A stretch of DNA of 64,000 bases from Micromonospora mirobrigensis. GTDB taxonomy: Bacteria > Actinomycetota > Actinomycetes > Mycobacteriales > Micromonosporaceae. Below the pieces are notes generated by a model. It was not told where the DNA came from. It made no database searches and saw only the letters and a program-made list of their open reading frames with translations. Where the stretch lies: positions 496,001 to 560,000 of the forward strand of contig NZ_FMCX01000004.1 in NCBI RefSeq assembly GCF_900091555.1, in the 5' to 3' direction. Made by a program: the position numbers and the translations under genes. Within the stretch, counting starts at the first letter, position 1. The number at the start of each line of letters is the position of its first letter. Positions 44,184-53,436 of this stretch are shown piece by piece.

Positions 44184-44191
44184 GGGTTCAC

Positions 44192-46432
44192 TCAGCGGAT
44201 GGACCAGCGCTGTTCGGCGGTGTTCCAGCTGGTCGGCACCAGGGCGACCTGGTTGACGTCGACGCGGTCGAGGTACTGGTCGGCAGTGAGGTGCAGCTGG
44301 CGGTCGTACCGCTTGTTGACCAGCGTGTACCAGCCGCCACCGGCGTCACGCAGCTGCCAGAGCTGGTCGTCGGCGCCGGTGGCCGGGCCCTCGGCGACCC
44401 GGTTGACGTCCGTGCGGCCCTGATACGGGTCCCCGGTGCCGGTGAGGACGCGGCCGGTGGCGTTGACCAGCCGCAGGTAACCGCCGCCGGCGTCCTGCAC
44501 CGTCCAGTTCTGGGCGGAGTTCGGGCTGGTCGCCGGCGTGCCGGCCACCGCAGTGACACCGGGAAGGCCCAGGTAGCTCTCCCCGGTGTCCTGCAGCAGA
44601 CGACGGTGGGACTGGTTGACCAGCGTCCGGCTCCCGCTCACCGGCGCGGCGGCCACCCCGATCTCGGCGAACTGCATCCGGTAGCGACCACCGTCGTTCG
44701 GGTTGGCCCGCAGGCTGGTGCCCGTGACGCGGACGTACCGGGCGGTCGCCTGGGTGAAGGTGAGTGCCGTACCCTCCGCACCCGGCCGGGGAAGGCCGGC
44801 CCGGGACACCCGGGTCGTCCAGGTCACCCTGTCGGTGGAGGTCTGCACGGTGAGGTCCACGGGGAAGCCGTAGCCGGTGTTCACGCCGTCCGTGCGGGGA
44901 CTGAGCACCACCTCACTGACCCCGGCCGGGGCGCCCAGGTCCACGGTCACCGACTCGGCATGGTTGGTGAAGAGCGAGGACTCGCTGGACCAGCCCTGTG
45001 GGCCGGTCCGGCCGTCGACCGCCCGGGCGAGACCCCAGGTGCCGTCCTCCACGGAGCTGGTCGCGCTTACCGCGCGTCCGGTGGCGAGGGTCGCCGTGGT
45101 CAGGTCGAGCACCGTGTCGACGCTGCTCCAGGCGGCCCCGGCCGGCAGGGTCAGGTGTACGCCGGCGGCGTCCTGGGTGAGCGCCACCGGGCGCCCGTCG
45201 ACCAGCAGCGCGGCGTTCGCGAACCGCCTGCCGTCCGCCGGCGCCGGCAGGTTCAGCGTCGCGCCGGTGGGCGGCTTGAGCACGTGCACGTAGGTGTGGG
45301 TGGCGTCCGGCGACCGGGTGGCCACCCCCCAGGACAGGCTGTCGATGGTCGCCTGGTCGGCGGTCGGCCACGACTCGCTCGGGAACGTGTTCTTCACCGA
45401 ACGCGTGACCGGGGCCAGGTAGGCGTTCACCTGACGCAACATGGGTGCCACGCCCGTCTCCCAGCCACCACCGGCGTACGGGCCGGCGGCCCACTTCACG
45501 CCGCCGCCGACCGTGTTCGTGCCGGCCTGCAACACCGTGTACCGGAAGACGGCCTCGGCGGGTAGCCGCACTGCGGGGTTCCCCGACTTCTGCTTGGCCC
45601 ACCACCCGCCGCCGACCACCTCGGAGACGACCTGCGTCGCGTACGCCGGCCAGGTGTCGCCCTCGGCGGGGACGAATGCGGGGTTCTCCTTGTCGCCGAG
45701 CTGCGTGGTCACCACGTTGCCGTAGTAGTTCTGCATCGTGACGAGGTTGCCGCCGTGCGAGCGCACGGTCCGCTCCAACCGCCGGTAATCCGTCACGTTC
45801 GGCCGGGCGGCGTCGAAGTAGAGGCCGCTGATCCGGGTGGCGTAGCGGTCGAGCATCTCGGCGTAGATGTCGTTGACGAAGTTGTTCCACCGGGCCTTGT
45901 CGAACGTGGCCGGGTTCGGGGTGCCGCCGAACGCACCGCCCCCACCGTCACCCCAGCCGGTGGCGATCATGTCGTCGTTGCTCATGTCGTGGCCGTCGTT
46001 GGGATGGGTGTAGAAGAGCACCGGGATGCCCTTGGCCCGCACCGCGTCGATCATGTCGCCGAGCACGTCCCGGTTGGACGACTTGCCGGGCCCACGCCAC
46101 TGGGCCATCTTGGCGCTCGGGTAGAGCGGGATCATGGCCTTGTGCCAGGCGGTGAACATGACGTACTCGACCCCGAACGAGGCCACGTCGTTGGCGAAAC
46201 CGGCAGCGTCGAAGCTGTCGGCGAGCTGGTTGACGTCGTTGACCACCACGCCGGAGCTGTCCACGGTCAGGCCGGGCACGTAGTGCACGAACAGGCCGTA
46301 CCTACTGGTGAAGAAGGTGTTGGTCTCGGCGTGCACGGGGGCCGCGACGGCGGGCGGGGGCGGCACGACGACCAGCGCCGCGGCGGCGGCGGCGAGGGTC
46401 AGCGTCGTGAGGGTGGACCACAGTCTGCGCAT
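44192..46432 (-). CDS. Secreted alpha-L-fucosidase-like (GH29-type) multidomain enzyme, copy 2
   Basis: A 746-residue exported protein. Signal peptide 1-31 ends PAVAA. The catalytic part (about 35-440) has TAWHKAMIPLYPSAKMAQW, GIPVLFYTHPNDGHD and ISGLYFDAARPN, where Asp fits the GH29 nucleophile. It is a divergent member, because the usual KHHDGF motif is replaced. Residues about 445-590 are an F5/8-type-C carbohydrate-binding domain (GRYRMQFAEIGV at its end). Residues about 595-746 are a ricin-like beta-trefoil with WTVQDAGGGYLRLVN and LWQLRDAGGGWYTLVN repeats. The ATG at 46432 has GGGAG upstream. It is about 80% alike to its upstream twin. It probably releases terminal L-fucose, or possibly another 6-deoxysugar, outside the cell. 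Confidence 0.82.
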   Translation of the reverse strand: MRRLWSTLTTLTLAAAAAALVVVPPPPAVAAPVHAETNTFFTSRYGLFVHYVPGLTVDSSGVVVNDVNQLADSFDAAGFANDVASFGVEYVMFTAWHKAMIPLYPSAKMAQWRGPGKSSNRDVLGDMIDAVRAKGIPVLFYTHPNDGHDMSNDDMIATGWGDGGGGAFGGTPNPATFDKARWNNFVNDIYAEMLDRYATRISGLYFDAARPNVTDYRRLERTVRSHGGNLVTMQNYYGNVVTTQLGDKENPAFVPAEGDTWPAYATQVVSEVVGGGWWAKQKSGNPAVRLPAEAVFRYTVLQAGTNTVGGGVKWAAGPYAGGGWETGVAPMLRQVNAYLAPVTRSVKNTFPSESWPTADQATIDSLSWGVATRSPDATHTYVHVLKPPTGATLNLPAPADGRRFANAALLVDGRPVALTQDAAGVHLTLPAGAAWSSVDTVLDLTTATLATGRAVSATSSVEDGTWGLARAVDGRTGPQGWSSESSLFTNHAESVTVDLGAPAGVSEVVLSPRTDGVNTGYGFPVDLTVQTSTDRVTWTTRVSRAGLPRPGAEGTALTFTQATARYVRVTGTSLRANPNDGGRYRMQFAEIGVAAAPVSGSRTLVNQSHRRLLQDTGESYLGLPGVTAVAGTPATSPNSAQNWTVQDAGGGYLRLVNATGRVLTGTGDPYQGRTDVNRVAEGPATGADDQLWQLRDAGGGWYTLVNKRYDRQLHLTADQYLDRVDVNQVALVPTSWNTAEQRWSIR

Positions 46433-46483
46433 CAGCGCACTCCCTGGGGACGGAGACGGGAACGGGAACCGGCGCGGGCCCTG

Positions 46484-46516
46484 GTCGGCGGTCCGGGGGC
46501 GTCCCGGACCGCCGAC
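46484..46516 (-). terminator. Terminator of the first fucosidase-like gene
   Basis: The same 14-bp stem and GGCGT loop as at 44151-44183, again eight bases past the stop codon. Identity of the two hairpins shows that the duplication included the terminator. Confidence 0.75.
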
Positions 46517-46524
46517 GGGTGCAC

Positions 46525-48786
46525 TCAGCGGATGGACCAGCGCTGTTCGGGGGTGTCCCAGCTGGTGGGGACCATGACGACCTGGTTGACGTCGACCCGG
46601 GTCAGGTACTGGTCGGCGGTCAGGTGCAGCTGCCGGTCGTAACGCTTGTTGACCAGCGTGTACCAGCCGCCACCGGCGTCCCGCAGCTGCCAGAGCTGAT
46701 CGTCGCCGCCGCCGGCCGGCCCCTCGGCGACCTGACTGACGTCCGTTCGGCCCTGGTACGGATCCGCGGTACCGGTGAGGACGCGGCCGGTGGAGTTGAC
46801 CAGCCGCAGGTAGCCGCCGCCGGCGTCCTGCACCGTCCAGTCGTCCTCGGTGTTCGGGCTGCTGGCCGGGGTGCCGGCGACGGTGGTGGTGCCGGTACGG
46901 CCGGGGTAGGGGTCACCGGTGCCCTGCAACAGCCGCCGGTGCGACTGGTTGAGCAGCGTCCGGACCCCGGTCACCGGGGTGTCGGCCACCCCGATCTCGG
47001 CGAACTGCATCCGGTACCGGTTGTAGTCGGCCGGGTTGGCCCGCAGGTTGGTGCCGGTGACGCGGACGTACCGGGCGGTCGTCGGGGTGAAGGTGAACGG
47101 CTGCCCCGAGGCGTCGGGCCGGGCGTACCCGGTGCGGGACACCCGGGTGGTCCAGGTGGCGCCGTCGGTGGAGGTCTGCACGGTGAAGTCGACGGGAAAG
47201 CCGTAGCCGGTGTTCGCGCCGTCGGAGCGCGGGCTGAGCACCACCTCGCCCACCCGGGTGGCGGCACCGAGGTCGACGGTCACCGACTCGGTGTGGTTGA
47301 CGAACTCCGAGGACGCGCTGGACCAGCCGAACGAGCCGGGCACCGAGGCGGTCCGGCCGTCGACCACCTTGCCGCGCCCCCAGCTGGCGTCCTCCGCCGA
47401 GCTGGACGCGGTCACGATACGTCCGGTGGCGAGGGTCGCGGAGGTCAGGTCGAGCACCGTGTCGACGCTGCTCCAGACGGCCCCGGCGGGCAGGGTGAGG
47501 TGCACGCCGGCGGTGTCCTGGGTGAGCGTCACCGCCCGCCCGTCGGCGAGCAGCGCCGCGTTGGCGAACCGCCGGCCGTCCGCCGGCACCGGCAGGTTGA
47601 GCGTGCTGCCGGTCGGCGGCTTGAGCACGTGGACGTAGGTGTGGGTGGCGTCCGGCGAACGGGTCGCCACCCCCCAGGCCAGGCTGTTGATCGTCGCCCG
47701 GTCGGCCGTCGGCCACGACTCACTGGGGAAGGTGTTCTTCACCGACCGGGCCACCGGGGCGAGGTAGGAGTTCACCTTGCGCATCGTGCTGGCCACGCCG
47801 TTCTCCCAACCCCCGCCGGCGTACGGGCCGGCGGCCCACTTGACACCGCCGCCGACCGTGTTCGTCCCGGCCTGCAGCACGGTGTACCGGAAGAGCGACT
47901 CTGCGGAGAACCGCGCCCCGGGCGTGGTCGACGCCGTTCCCAGCTTGGCCCACCACTGGCCGCCCATCACGGAGGAGACGACCTCGGTGCGGTACGCCGG
48001 CCAGGTGTTGCCGTCGGTGGAGGCGAACTCGCCGCCGCCGCCGTACTCCTTGTCGGCGACCTGCGAGGTCATCACGTTGCCGTAGTAGTTCTGCATCGTG
48101 ACGAGGTTGCCGCCGTGCGAGCGCACGGTGCTCTCCAGCCGGCGGTAGTCCACCACGTTGGTGTCAGGATGGTCGAAGTAGAGGCCGCTGATCCGGGTGG
48201 CGTAGCGGTCGAGCATCTCGGCGTAGATGTCGTTGACGAAGTTGTTCCACTTGGTCCTGTCGAAGGTGGCGGGGTTGGGGTTGGGCCGGTAGGCCGCCCC
48301 GCCGTCGCCCCAGCCGGTGGCGATCATGTCGGCGTTGTCCATGTCGTGGCCGTCGCGCGGGTGGGTGTAGAAGAGCACCGGGATGCCCTTGGCCCGCACG
48401 GCGTCGATCATGTCACCGAGCACGTCCCGGTTGGACGACTTGCCGGGCCCGCGCCACTGGGCCATCTTGGCGCTGGGGTAGAGCGGGATCATGTTCTTGT
48501 GCCAGGCGGTGAACATGACGTACTCGACGCCGAACGAGGCCACGTCGTTGGCGAAACCGGCAGCGTCGAAGCTGTCGGCGAGCTGGTTGACGTCGTTGAC
48601 CACCACGCCGGAGCTGTTCACGGTCAGGCCGGGGACGTAGTGCACGAACAGGCCGTACCTGCTGGTGAAGAAGGTGTTGGTCTCGGTGTGCACGGGGGCG
48701 GCGACGGCGGGTGGGGGCGGCACGACGACCAGCGCCGCGGCGGCGGCGAGGGTCAGCGTGGCGAGGGTGGACCACAGTCTGCGCAT
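46525..48786 (-). CDS. Secreted alpha-L-fucosidase-like (GH29-type) multidomain enzyme, copy 1
   Basis: A 753-residue twin of the next gene with the same order: signal peptide, GH29-like domain, F5/8-type-C domain, ricin-like trefoil. Changes cluster near the active site: GLYFDHPDTNVVDYRR replaces GLYFDAARPNVTDYRR, and a Gly/Glu-rich segment (KEYGGGGEFASTDG) and a five-residue insertion before the CBM are added. This suggests different substrate preference rather than gene dosage alone. The ATG at 48786 has AAGGAG upstream; longer open frames to 48912 cross the operator and are not coding. A LacI-type palindrome lies 53 bp upstream. Confidence 0.83.
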   Translation of the reverse strand: MRRLWSTLATLTLAAAAALVVVPPPPAVAAPVHTETNTFFTSRYGLFVHYVPGLTVNSSGVVVNDVNQLADSFDAAGFANDVASFGVEYVMFTAWHKNMIPLYPSAKMAQWRGPGKSSNRDVLGDMIDAVRAKGIPVLFYTHPRDGHDMDNADMIATGWGDGGAAYRPNPNPATFDRTKWNNFVNDIYAEMLDRYATRISGLYFDHPDTNVVDYRRLESTVRSHGGNLVTMQNYYGNVMTSQVADKEYGGGGEFASTDGNTWPAYRTEVVSSVMGGQWWAKLGTASTTPGARFSAESLFRYTVLQAGTNTVGGGVKWAAGPYAGGGWENGVASTMRKVNSYLAPVARSVKNTFPSESWPTADRATINSLAWGVATRSPDATHTYVHVLKPPTGSTLNLPVPADGRRFANAALLADGRAVTLTQDTAGVHLTLPAGAVWSSVDTVLDLTSATLATGRIVTASSSAEDASWGRGKVVDGRTASVPGSFGWSSASSEFVNHTESVTVDLGAATRVGEVVLSPRSDGANTGYGFPVDFTVQTSTDGATWTTRVSRTGYARPDASGQPFTFTPTTARYVRVTGTNLRANPADYNRYRMQFAEIGVADTPVTGVRTLLNQSHRRLLQGTGDPYPGRTGTTTVAGTPASSPNTEDDWTVQDAGGGYLRLVNSTGRVLTGTADPYQGRTDVSQVAEGPAGGGDDQLWQLRDAGGGWYTLVNKRYDRQLHLTADQYLTRVDVNQVVMVPTSWDTPEQRWSIR

Positions 48787-48838
48787 GAGTGCGCTCCTTC
48801 GGGGGCGGAGATGGGACGGAACTCCGGGCCGAGCAGGG

Positions 48839-48852
48839 ATGAAACGTTTCAT
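48839..48852. promoter_or_regulatory. LacI-family operator upstream of the fucosidase-like genes
   Basis: ATGAAACGTTTCAT is a perfect 14-bp palindrome with central CG, 53 bp before the start at 48786. A near-identical site precedes the ABC transporter at 55.7 kb, so the LacI protein at 56 kb is the likely ligand-sensing partner. Confidence 0.7.
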
Positions 48853-49182
48853 TGACGTGGCGGGCATCCTCCGGACTGGCTGGAACACGGATTGCCGCAA
48901 GGGTCGAGACATCGGATCTGTCCGAGGATGTGGCGGCGAAGCTCAGCCTGCGGCGCGGCTTCGCTGTTGTCAAGCCCCTATGGATGACGCGTCGACGGCC
49001 GGGAAGTATCCAAGCCTCGACAAGACATCCGATCAATCTGCATGATGGGCGGGTAGGCAACGGGCGGTCCCCACCGAGCCGCCCCGGACGCCGTCGACAA
49101 TCCCCGCTGCCGGCGCTCCCCCGTCCCGCCACCTTCCCCGACCCGGCCACCACCGACCGGCTCACCGCACAGAGGATCACGC
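48853..49182. other. Divergent control region, no gene seen
   Basis: About 330 bp between the operator and the GH106-like gene. It is less GC-biased than surrounding coding DNA. On the minus strand TTGACA (48973-48968) resembles a -35 box but has no matching -10. No operator was found for the plus-strand gene. Confidence 0.35.
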
Positions 49183-52100
49183 ATGCTCGACGACGTCCTG
49201 AGCGACTTCCGGAATCCACCGCCGTCCGCCCGTCCCACCCCGCTGTTCTGGTGGAGCGGCGGCGACGTCGACGCCGAGCGGTTGGGCTGGCACCTGGACC
49301 AGCTCGCCGGGTCGGGCCTGGGCGGCACCATCGTCGGCTACAGCCACCACCCGGACGCCTCGGTGGACGCCGGCGCCCCCACCCCGTTCAGCGCCGACTG
49401 GTGGGACCTGCTGCGCTGGTTCGTCGACGAGAGCGCCCGCCGGGAGCTGACCGTCGGCTTCCAGGACTACAACATCATCGGCGAGACCCTGCACGCCGTC
49501 GGCCCTCGCACGTCCGGCCTGCGGCCCGGCTCGCTGCGCGAGCTGACCGCCGAGGTACGGGGACCGGCGCGGTGGACCACCCCGACCACCGGCGAGCTGG
49601 TGACCGCCCTCGCGTACCCGACCGAGGGCGGCGGACATCGGCCGGCCGAGGTTCGCCTCGCCGACGGGGAGCTGACCTGGACGGTCCCGGAGGGCAGTTG
49701 GGGCCTCTCCGCGGTCCTGCGCGAGTCGCCCCGGCTGCGGCACCGGGAGACCGCGTTCGACCCGCTGCACCCGGACTCCGGCCGGGCCGTCGTCGACGCC
49801 CTCTACGAGCCGTTCGCCAGCGAGCTCGGCGACCGGCTCGGCCGGTCGTTCACCACGTTCTTCCAGGATGAGCTGGACCTGGCCGTCACCATGCCGATGT
49901 GGAACGACCTGGTGGCCCTGCGGCTGGCCGAGGAGCACGAGTTCGACCCGACCGTCTGGTTACCCGCGCTCTGGCGGGACCACGGGCCGCGCACGTACGC
50001 GTTCCGGGCCGCGTACCGGGACGTGGTGGTGGACCTGCTGGAGCGCCACTACTTCCGGCCGGTGTTCGACTGGCACGAACGGCACGGCACCACCCTGGCG
50101 ATGGACCAGCTCAGCCGCGGCGACCTGCGGCAGGGCCGGCGGCACTACGGCGACTTCCTGCGCACCATGCGCTGGTACCACGGTCCGGGCAATGACGACC
50201 CCGACCTCACCGGCCCGCGCCAGGTGGCCGCGTTCAAGGTCAGCGCGTCCATCGCGCACGCCTACCAGCGGCCGCTGGTGTTCAACGAGGCCTTCTACGG
50301 CAGCGGTTGGGGCGTCCGGCCGGCCGACATCGTCGCCGGGCTGCACCACGGTTTCGCGTACGGCGCCAACCACGTGGCCCTGCACGGCCTCTACCTGAGC
50401 ACCGCCGGGGGCTGGTGGGAGTGGGCCGCGCCGGACTTCCACCACCGGCAACCCTGGTGGCGCGACGCGGGAGTCATGTGGCAGGCGGTCGCCCGACTGA
50501 GCACCGTGCTGCGGGCCGGCCGGCACGTCTGCGACGTGGCGATCGTCGACCCGACCCAGGACCTCGACCTCACCGGGGAGGCGTCCGAGGCCCCCGAACT
50601 GGCCCGGGACCTGCTGGCCACCCTGGCCGTGAGCGGGATCGACGCGGACCTGCTCGACGTCGGTGACCCCGCGGTCGACCTCACCGGCTACCGGGCGGTG
50701 GTCGTACCGGCCCTGCGGGCGCTGCGTCGGGACACCGCCCGCCGGCTCACCGGCTTCGCCGAGGACGGCGGTGTGGTGCTGGTCGCCGGCGCCGAGCCGG
50801 TGCACACCGAGGACGGCCCGGTGACGCTGCCGGCGGGCACGCGCCGGGTGGCCCCGGCGGACGTCACCCGGGAACTGCGGTCACTGTCCGTACCGGACTT
50901 CCACTGCGACGTCGACGGGATCGCGGTCACCCACCGGCGGCTGCCCGACGCCGACCTGTACCTGCTCGTCAACGTGACGGACGCACCGCTGTCCGCCCGC
51001 TGCCGGCTGCGGGTCGACCGACCGCTGCACCGGTGGGACCCCTGGACCGGCGCGGTCTCCCCGCTGGCTGCCGAGGCGGACCGGATCGAGGGCCAGGGCG
51101 TACGCCGGCTCGATGTCGACCTGGCGCCCGGCGAGGCGCTGCTGGTCTGCGCCGCGCAGCAGGCGGCCGACGCGCCCTGCGCGGCGGCGCCGACCGCGCC
51201 GCCCGTCGTGACCCACCTCGACGCCGGCTGGACCGTGGAACCGGTGCCGGTGCTGGACAACAGCCACGGCGACCTGACCGACGACCGGCGGGAGCTGGGC
51301 GTGCAGACGTGGCACGTCGAGGTGGCCGGGGACGACGGCCGGTGGCGCCCGGCGTCGGTCGGCGACGGCCACCGGTTCTGGGTGCTGGGGCCCATGGGTG
51401 CCGACCGGGCGGCCGAGCTGGACGCCACCCTGCCGGCGACCCGCACCGTCGACCCGGCGGACGGCTGGCGCCCATACGACTTCTCCCTGGCACACGGCGT
51501 CACCGGTGATCCGCTGCTGGCCGACCGGATGACCGGCCCGCACGGGCTCAAGGGCGTGCCGGAGCACTTCCTCGACCCGGCCGCGCTCGACCCGGACGGC
51601 GACGGGGTGTACTACTTCTGGAGCACCGTCCACTCGACCGTCGACACACCCGCTCAGGTGGTGGTGGGCAGCCGCGCGGCGCACACGGTCTGGGTCGCCG
51701 GCCGGCAGGTGGCGGAACCGGCGCCCGCGACGGCAGCGGTGTTCTTCCCGCCCTGGCAGCTGCGGGACCTGTCGGTCGCCCCGACCGCCCACCCGTGCCG
51801 GCTGACCGCCGGCGCCAACCCGGTGCTGCTGAAGCTCACCCGGTGCGCCGACCAGCCCACCCGCGCGCTGCTCGCGGTGGCCGCGCCCGGTGAGCTGCCC
51901 CGGCCGGCCTCCGGCCCGGCGACCCGACTGCGCTGGTGGGACGGGCCCCGGTCGGCACTGCTCTTCGACCCGGTGCCGGGCCGGCCCACCGCGACGCGGA
52001 TCCGGGTGACCGTACCGGCGGGCGCCACCGGGGTGAGCCTTGCCGCCTGGTCCCCGGTGACGGCGGCGACACTCGACGGCGAACCGCTGGCCGTCGGCGG

Positions 52101-52569
52101 CGACGACCTGGGCTGGCTGCCCGTGGACCGCCCGGCCGAGCTGGTCCTGCGGTTCGCCGCGACGCCCGGCCGGCCCGGGGCGGGAGTGCTGGCCGGGCCG
52201 CTGCGCTGGCACACCGCCCCCGCGACGGTGCCGCTGGCCCCCTGGCCAGCGTGGGGGTTGTCGGACTTCTCCGGGGTGGTGCGGTACCGCCGGGTCGTCG
52301 ACATGCCGGCCGCGCGACGGCTGGCCCTGCGGCTGGACGGGCTGGTCGGTTCGGCCCGGGTCACCGTGGACGGGGTACCGGCCGGGGTCGCCCTGGTGCC
52401 GCCGTACGAGGTGGACCTGACCCGGTTCGCCGGGCGGACCGGCGCCGTGCTCGAGGTGGAGGCGGCGAACACCCTCGCCAACCATTACGCCCGCTACCCG
52501 TCGCCGTACGCCCGGATGCAGGCGCCCGGCGGCGGGTTCACCGGCGCGGCCCTGGTGCGGACGCGCTGA
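49183..52569 (+). CDS. Large GH106-like glycoside hydrolase (probable alpha-L-rhamnosidase)
   Basis: A 1128-residue protein without signal peptide, so probably cytoplasmic. The start PTPLFWWSGGDVDAERL and TIVGYSHHPDASVD resemble the opening of GH106 alpha-L-rhamnosidases (FWWNG-type). Acidic candidates include Glu in FFQDELDLAV and VFNEAFYGSGWG. The middle (about 430-640) is a GATase-like/beta-galactosidase trimerisation-like region (DLLDVGDPAVDLTGYRAVVV). The C-terminal 500 residues are beta-sandwich modules ending LEVEAANTLANHYARYP, a GH2-type sugar-binding fold. AGAGGATC precedes the ATG. It would act on imported rhamnosylated oligosaccharides or glycosides, in keeping with the adjacent ABC importer and rhamnose operon. 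Confidence 0.7.
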   Translation: MLDDVLSDFRNPPPSARPTPLFWWSGGDVDAERLGWHLDQLAGSGLGGTIVGYSHHPDASVDAGAPTPFSADWWDLLRWFVDESARRELTVGFQDYNIIGETLHAVGPRTSGLRPGSLRELTAEVRGPARWTTPTTGELVTALAYPTEGGGHRPAEVRLADGELTWTVPEGSWGLSAVLRESPRLRHRETAFDPLHPDSGRAVVDALYEPFASELGDRLGRSFTTFFQDELDLAVTMPMWNDLVALRLAEEHEFDPTVWLPALWRDHGPRTYAFRAAYRDVVVDLLERHYFRPVFDWHERHGTTLAMDQLSRGDLRQGRRHYGDFLRTMRWYHGPGNDDPDLTGPRQVAAFKVSASIAHAYQRPLVFNEAFYGSGWGVRPADIVAGLHHGFAYGANHVALHGLYLSTAGGWWEWAAPDFHHRQPWWRDAGVMWQAVARLSTVLRAGRHVCDVAIVDPTQDLDLTGEASEAPELARDLLATLAVSGIDADLLDVGDPAVDLTGYRAVVVPALRALRRDTARRLTGFAEDGGVVLVAGAEPVHTEDGPVTLPAGTRRVAPADVTRELRSLSVPDFHCDVDGIAVTHRRLPDADLYLLVNVTDAPLSARCRLRVDRPLHRWDPWTGAVSPLAAEADRIEGQGVRRLDVDLAPGEALLVCAAQQAADAPCAAAPTAPPVVTHLDAGWTVEPVPVLDNSHGDLTDDRRELGVQTWHVEVAGDDGRWRPASVGDGHRFWVLGPMGADRAAELDATLPATRTVDPADGWRPYDFSLAHGVTGDPLLADRMTGPHGLKGVPEHFLDPAALDPDGDGVYYFWSTVHSTVDTPAQVVVGSRAAHTVWVAGRQVAEPAPATAAVFFPPWQLRDLSVAPTAHPCRLTAGANPVLLKLTRCADQPTRALLAVAAPGELPRPASGPATRLRWWDGPRSALLFDPVPGRPTATRIRVTVPAGATGVSLAAWSPVTAATLDGEPLAVGGDDLGWLPVDRPAELVLRFAATPGRPGAGVLAGPLRWHTAPATVPLAPWPAWGLSDFSGVVRYRRVVDMPAARRLALRLDGLVGSARVTVDGVPAGVALVPPYEVDLTRFAGRTGAVLEVEAANTLANHYARYPSPYARMQAPGGGFTGAALVRTR

Positions 52570-52580
52570 CGGTGGTGCGC

Positions 52581-52611
52581 TGAGCGGGGCGGCCGGTGGC
52601 CGCCCCGCTCA
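52581..52611. terminator. Bidirectional terminator between convergent genes
   Basis: A perfect 14-bp stem (52581-52594 with 52598-52611) and a 3-nt loop lie 11 bases after the GH106-like stop. The right arm includes the stop codon of the convergent permease gene. It would end both transcripts. Confidence 0.75.
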
Positions 52612-53436
52612 GCCCTTCGTCGCTCCGGCGGTGAGGCCGCTGACGAAGCGGTCCTGCAGCGCCAGGAAGAACGCCAGCACCGGCAGGGCGGCCAGCAGCA
52701 TCAACGCGAACATGCTGCCGAAGTCGGTGTTGTACTGGCCGATGGCGTTGTAGATCCCGGTGGTGACGGTGGTGCCACCGGCGGGACCGAGGATGACCAG
52801 CGGGTTGAGGAAGTCGTTCCACACCCACACCCCGATGAAGATGGCGGCGCTCGCCGTCACCGGCCGCAGCAGCGGCACGATGATCTGCGCGAAGGTACGC
52901 AGCCGCCCGGCCCCGTCGACCTCGGCGGCCTCGTCGAGCTCGCGCGGCACGGTCTTCATGAACCGCCCGTACACGAAACCGGCGAACGGCACGTAGTAGC
53001 CGATGTTGAACAGCACCAGGCCGAGGTAGGAGCCCTGCAGCTCGACGCTGCGCAGCAGCACCGACAGCGGCAGCAGCAGCACCTGGAAGGGCAGCATCAG
53101 CCCGATCAGCAGCAGACCCTGCAGCAGCCGTACCGCGGTGCCCTGCTCCCGGCCCAGGTAGTAGCCGAGCATCGAGCCGAGCACGATCGTGCAGACCAGC
53201 ACCGGTACGACGATGAGCACGCTGTGCAACAGGCTGTCCCAGAACAGGTGGTCGGGACGGGTCAGCACCCGGCCGAGGTTGCCCAGGGTGATCGGTGCCG
53301 GCAGGGCGGCGGGCGCCGCGGTGATCTGCTCGTTGCGCTTGAACACGTTGACCAGACACAGATAGAGCGGCAGCCCGAACACGGCGGCGGCGGCCGTGGC
53401 CACCACCGCGCGGACCGGTCGGATCCGGTTCGTCAC
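52609..53436 (-). CDS. Carbohydrate ABC transporter permease, MalG type
   Basis: A 275-residue inner-membrane protein with six segments. The conserved EAA-type loop ELDEAAEVDGAGRLRTFAQI contacts the ATPase. The C-terminus FALMLLAALPVLAFFLALQDRFVSGLTAGATKG is characteristic of MalG/UgpE proteins. The GTG at 53436 overlaps the MalF-type stop (GTGA). No ATPase gene is in this operon, so it likely uses a shared MsiK-type ATPase encoded elsewhere, as is common in actinomycetes (established for Streptomyces). Confidence 0.92.
   Translation of the reverse strand: MTNRIRPVRAVVATAAAAVFGLPLYLCLVNVFKRNEQITAAPAALPAPITLGNLGRVLTRPDHLFWDSLLHSVLIVVPVLVCTIVLGSMLGYYLGREQGTAVRLLQGLLLIGLMLPFQVLLLPLSVLLRSVELQGSYLGLVLFNIGYYVPFAGFVYGRFMKTVPRELDEAAEVDGAGRLRTFAQIIVPLLRPVTASAAIFIGVWVWNDFLNPLVILGPAGGTTVTTGIYNAIGQYNTDFGSMFALMLLAALPVLAFFLALQDRFVSGLTAGATKG

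Larger units (their letters stand above)
44151..48786 (-). repeat. Tandem duplication of a fucosidase-like gene with its terminator
   Basis: Two units of about 2.3 kb, each a signal peptide-GH-CBM-lectin gene followed eight bases later by an identical terminator hairpin, lie head to tail. Most long stretches are nearly identical at DNA level, for example the first 200 codons. The loop-encoding parts around the active site and the linker before the CBM differ. Confidence 0.85.

Noticed and set aside
41610-44423. A 937-codon plus-strand open frame across the rhamnose genes
   Set aside because: It is antisense to rhaEW and rhaI and has shadow-type composition with no recognisable motif.
46519-48855. 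A 778-codon plus-strand open frame over the fucosidase-like gene
   Set aside because: It is the mirror frame of a clearly coding signal peptide-GH-lectin gene. The duplicated gene yields a similar mirror frame at 44.1-45.6 kb.
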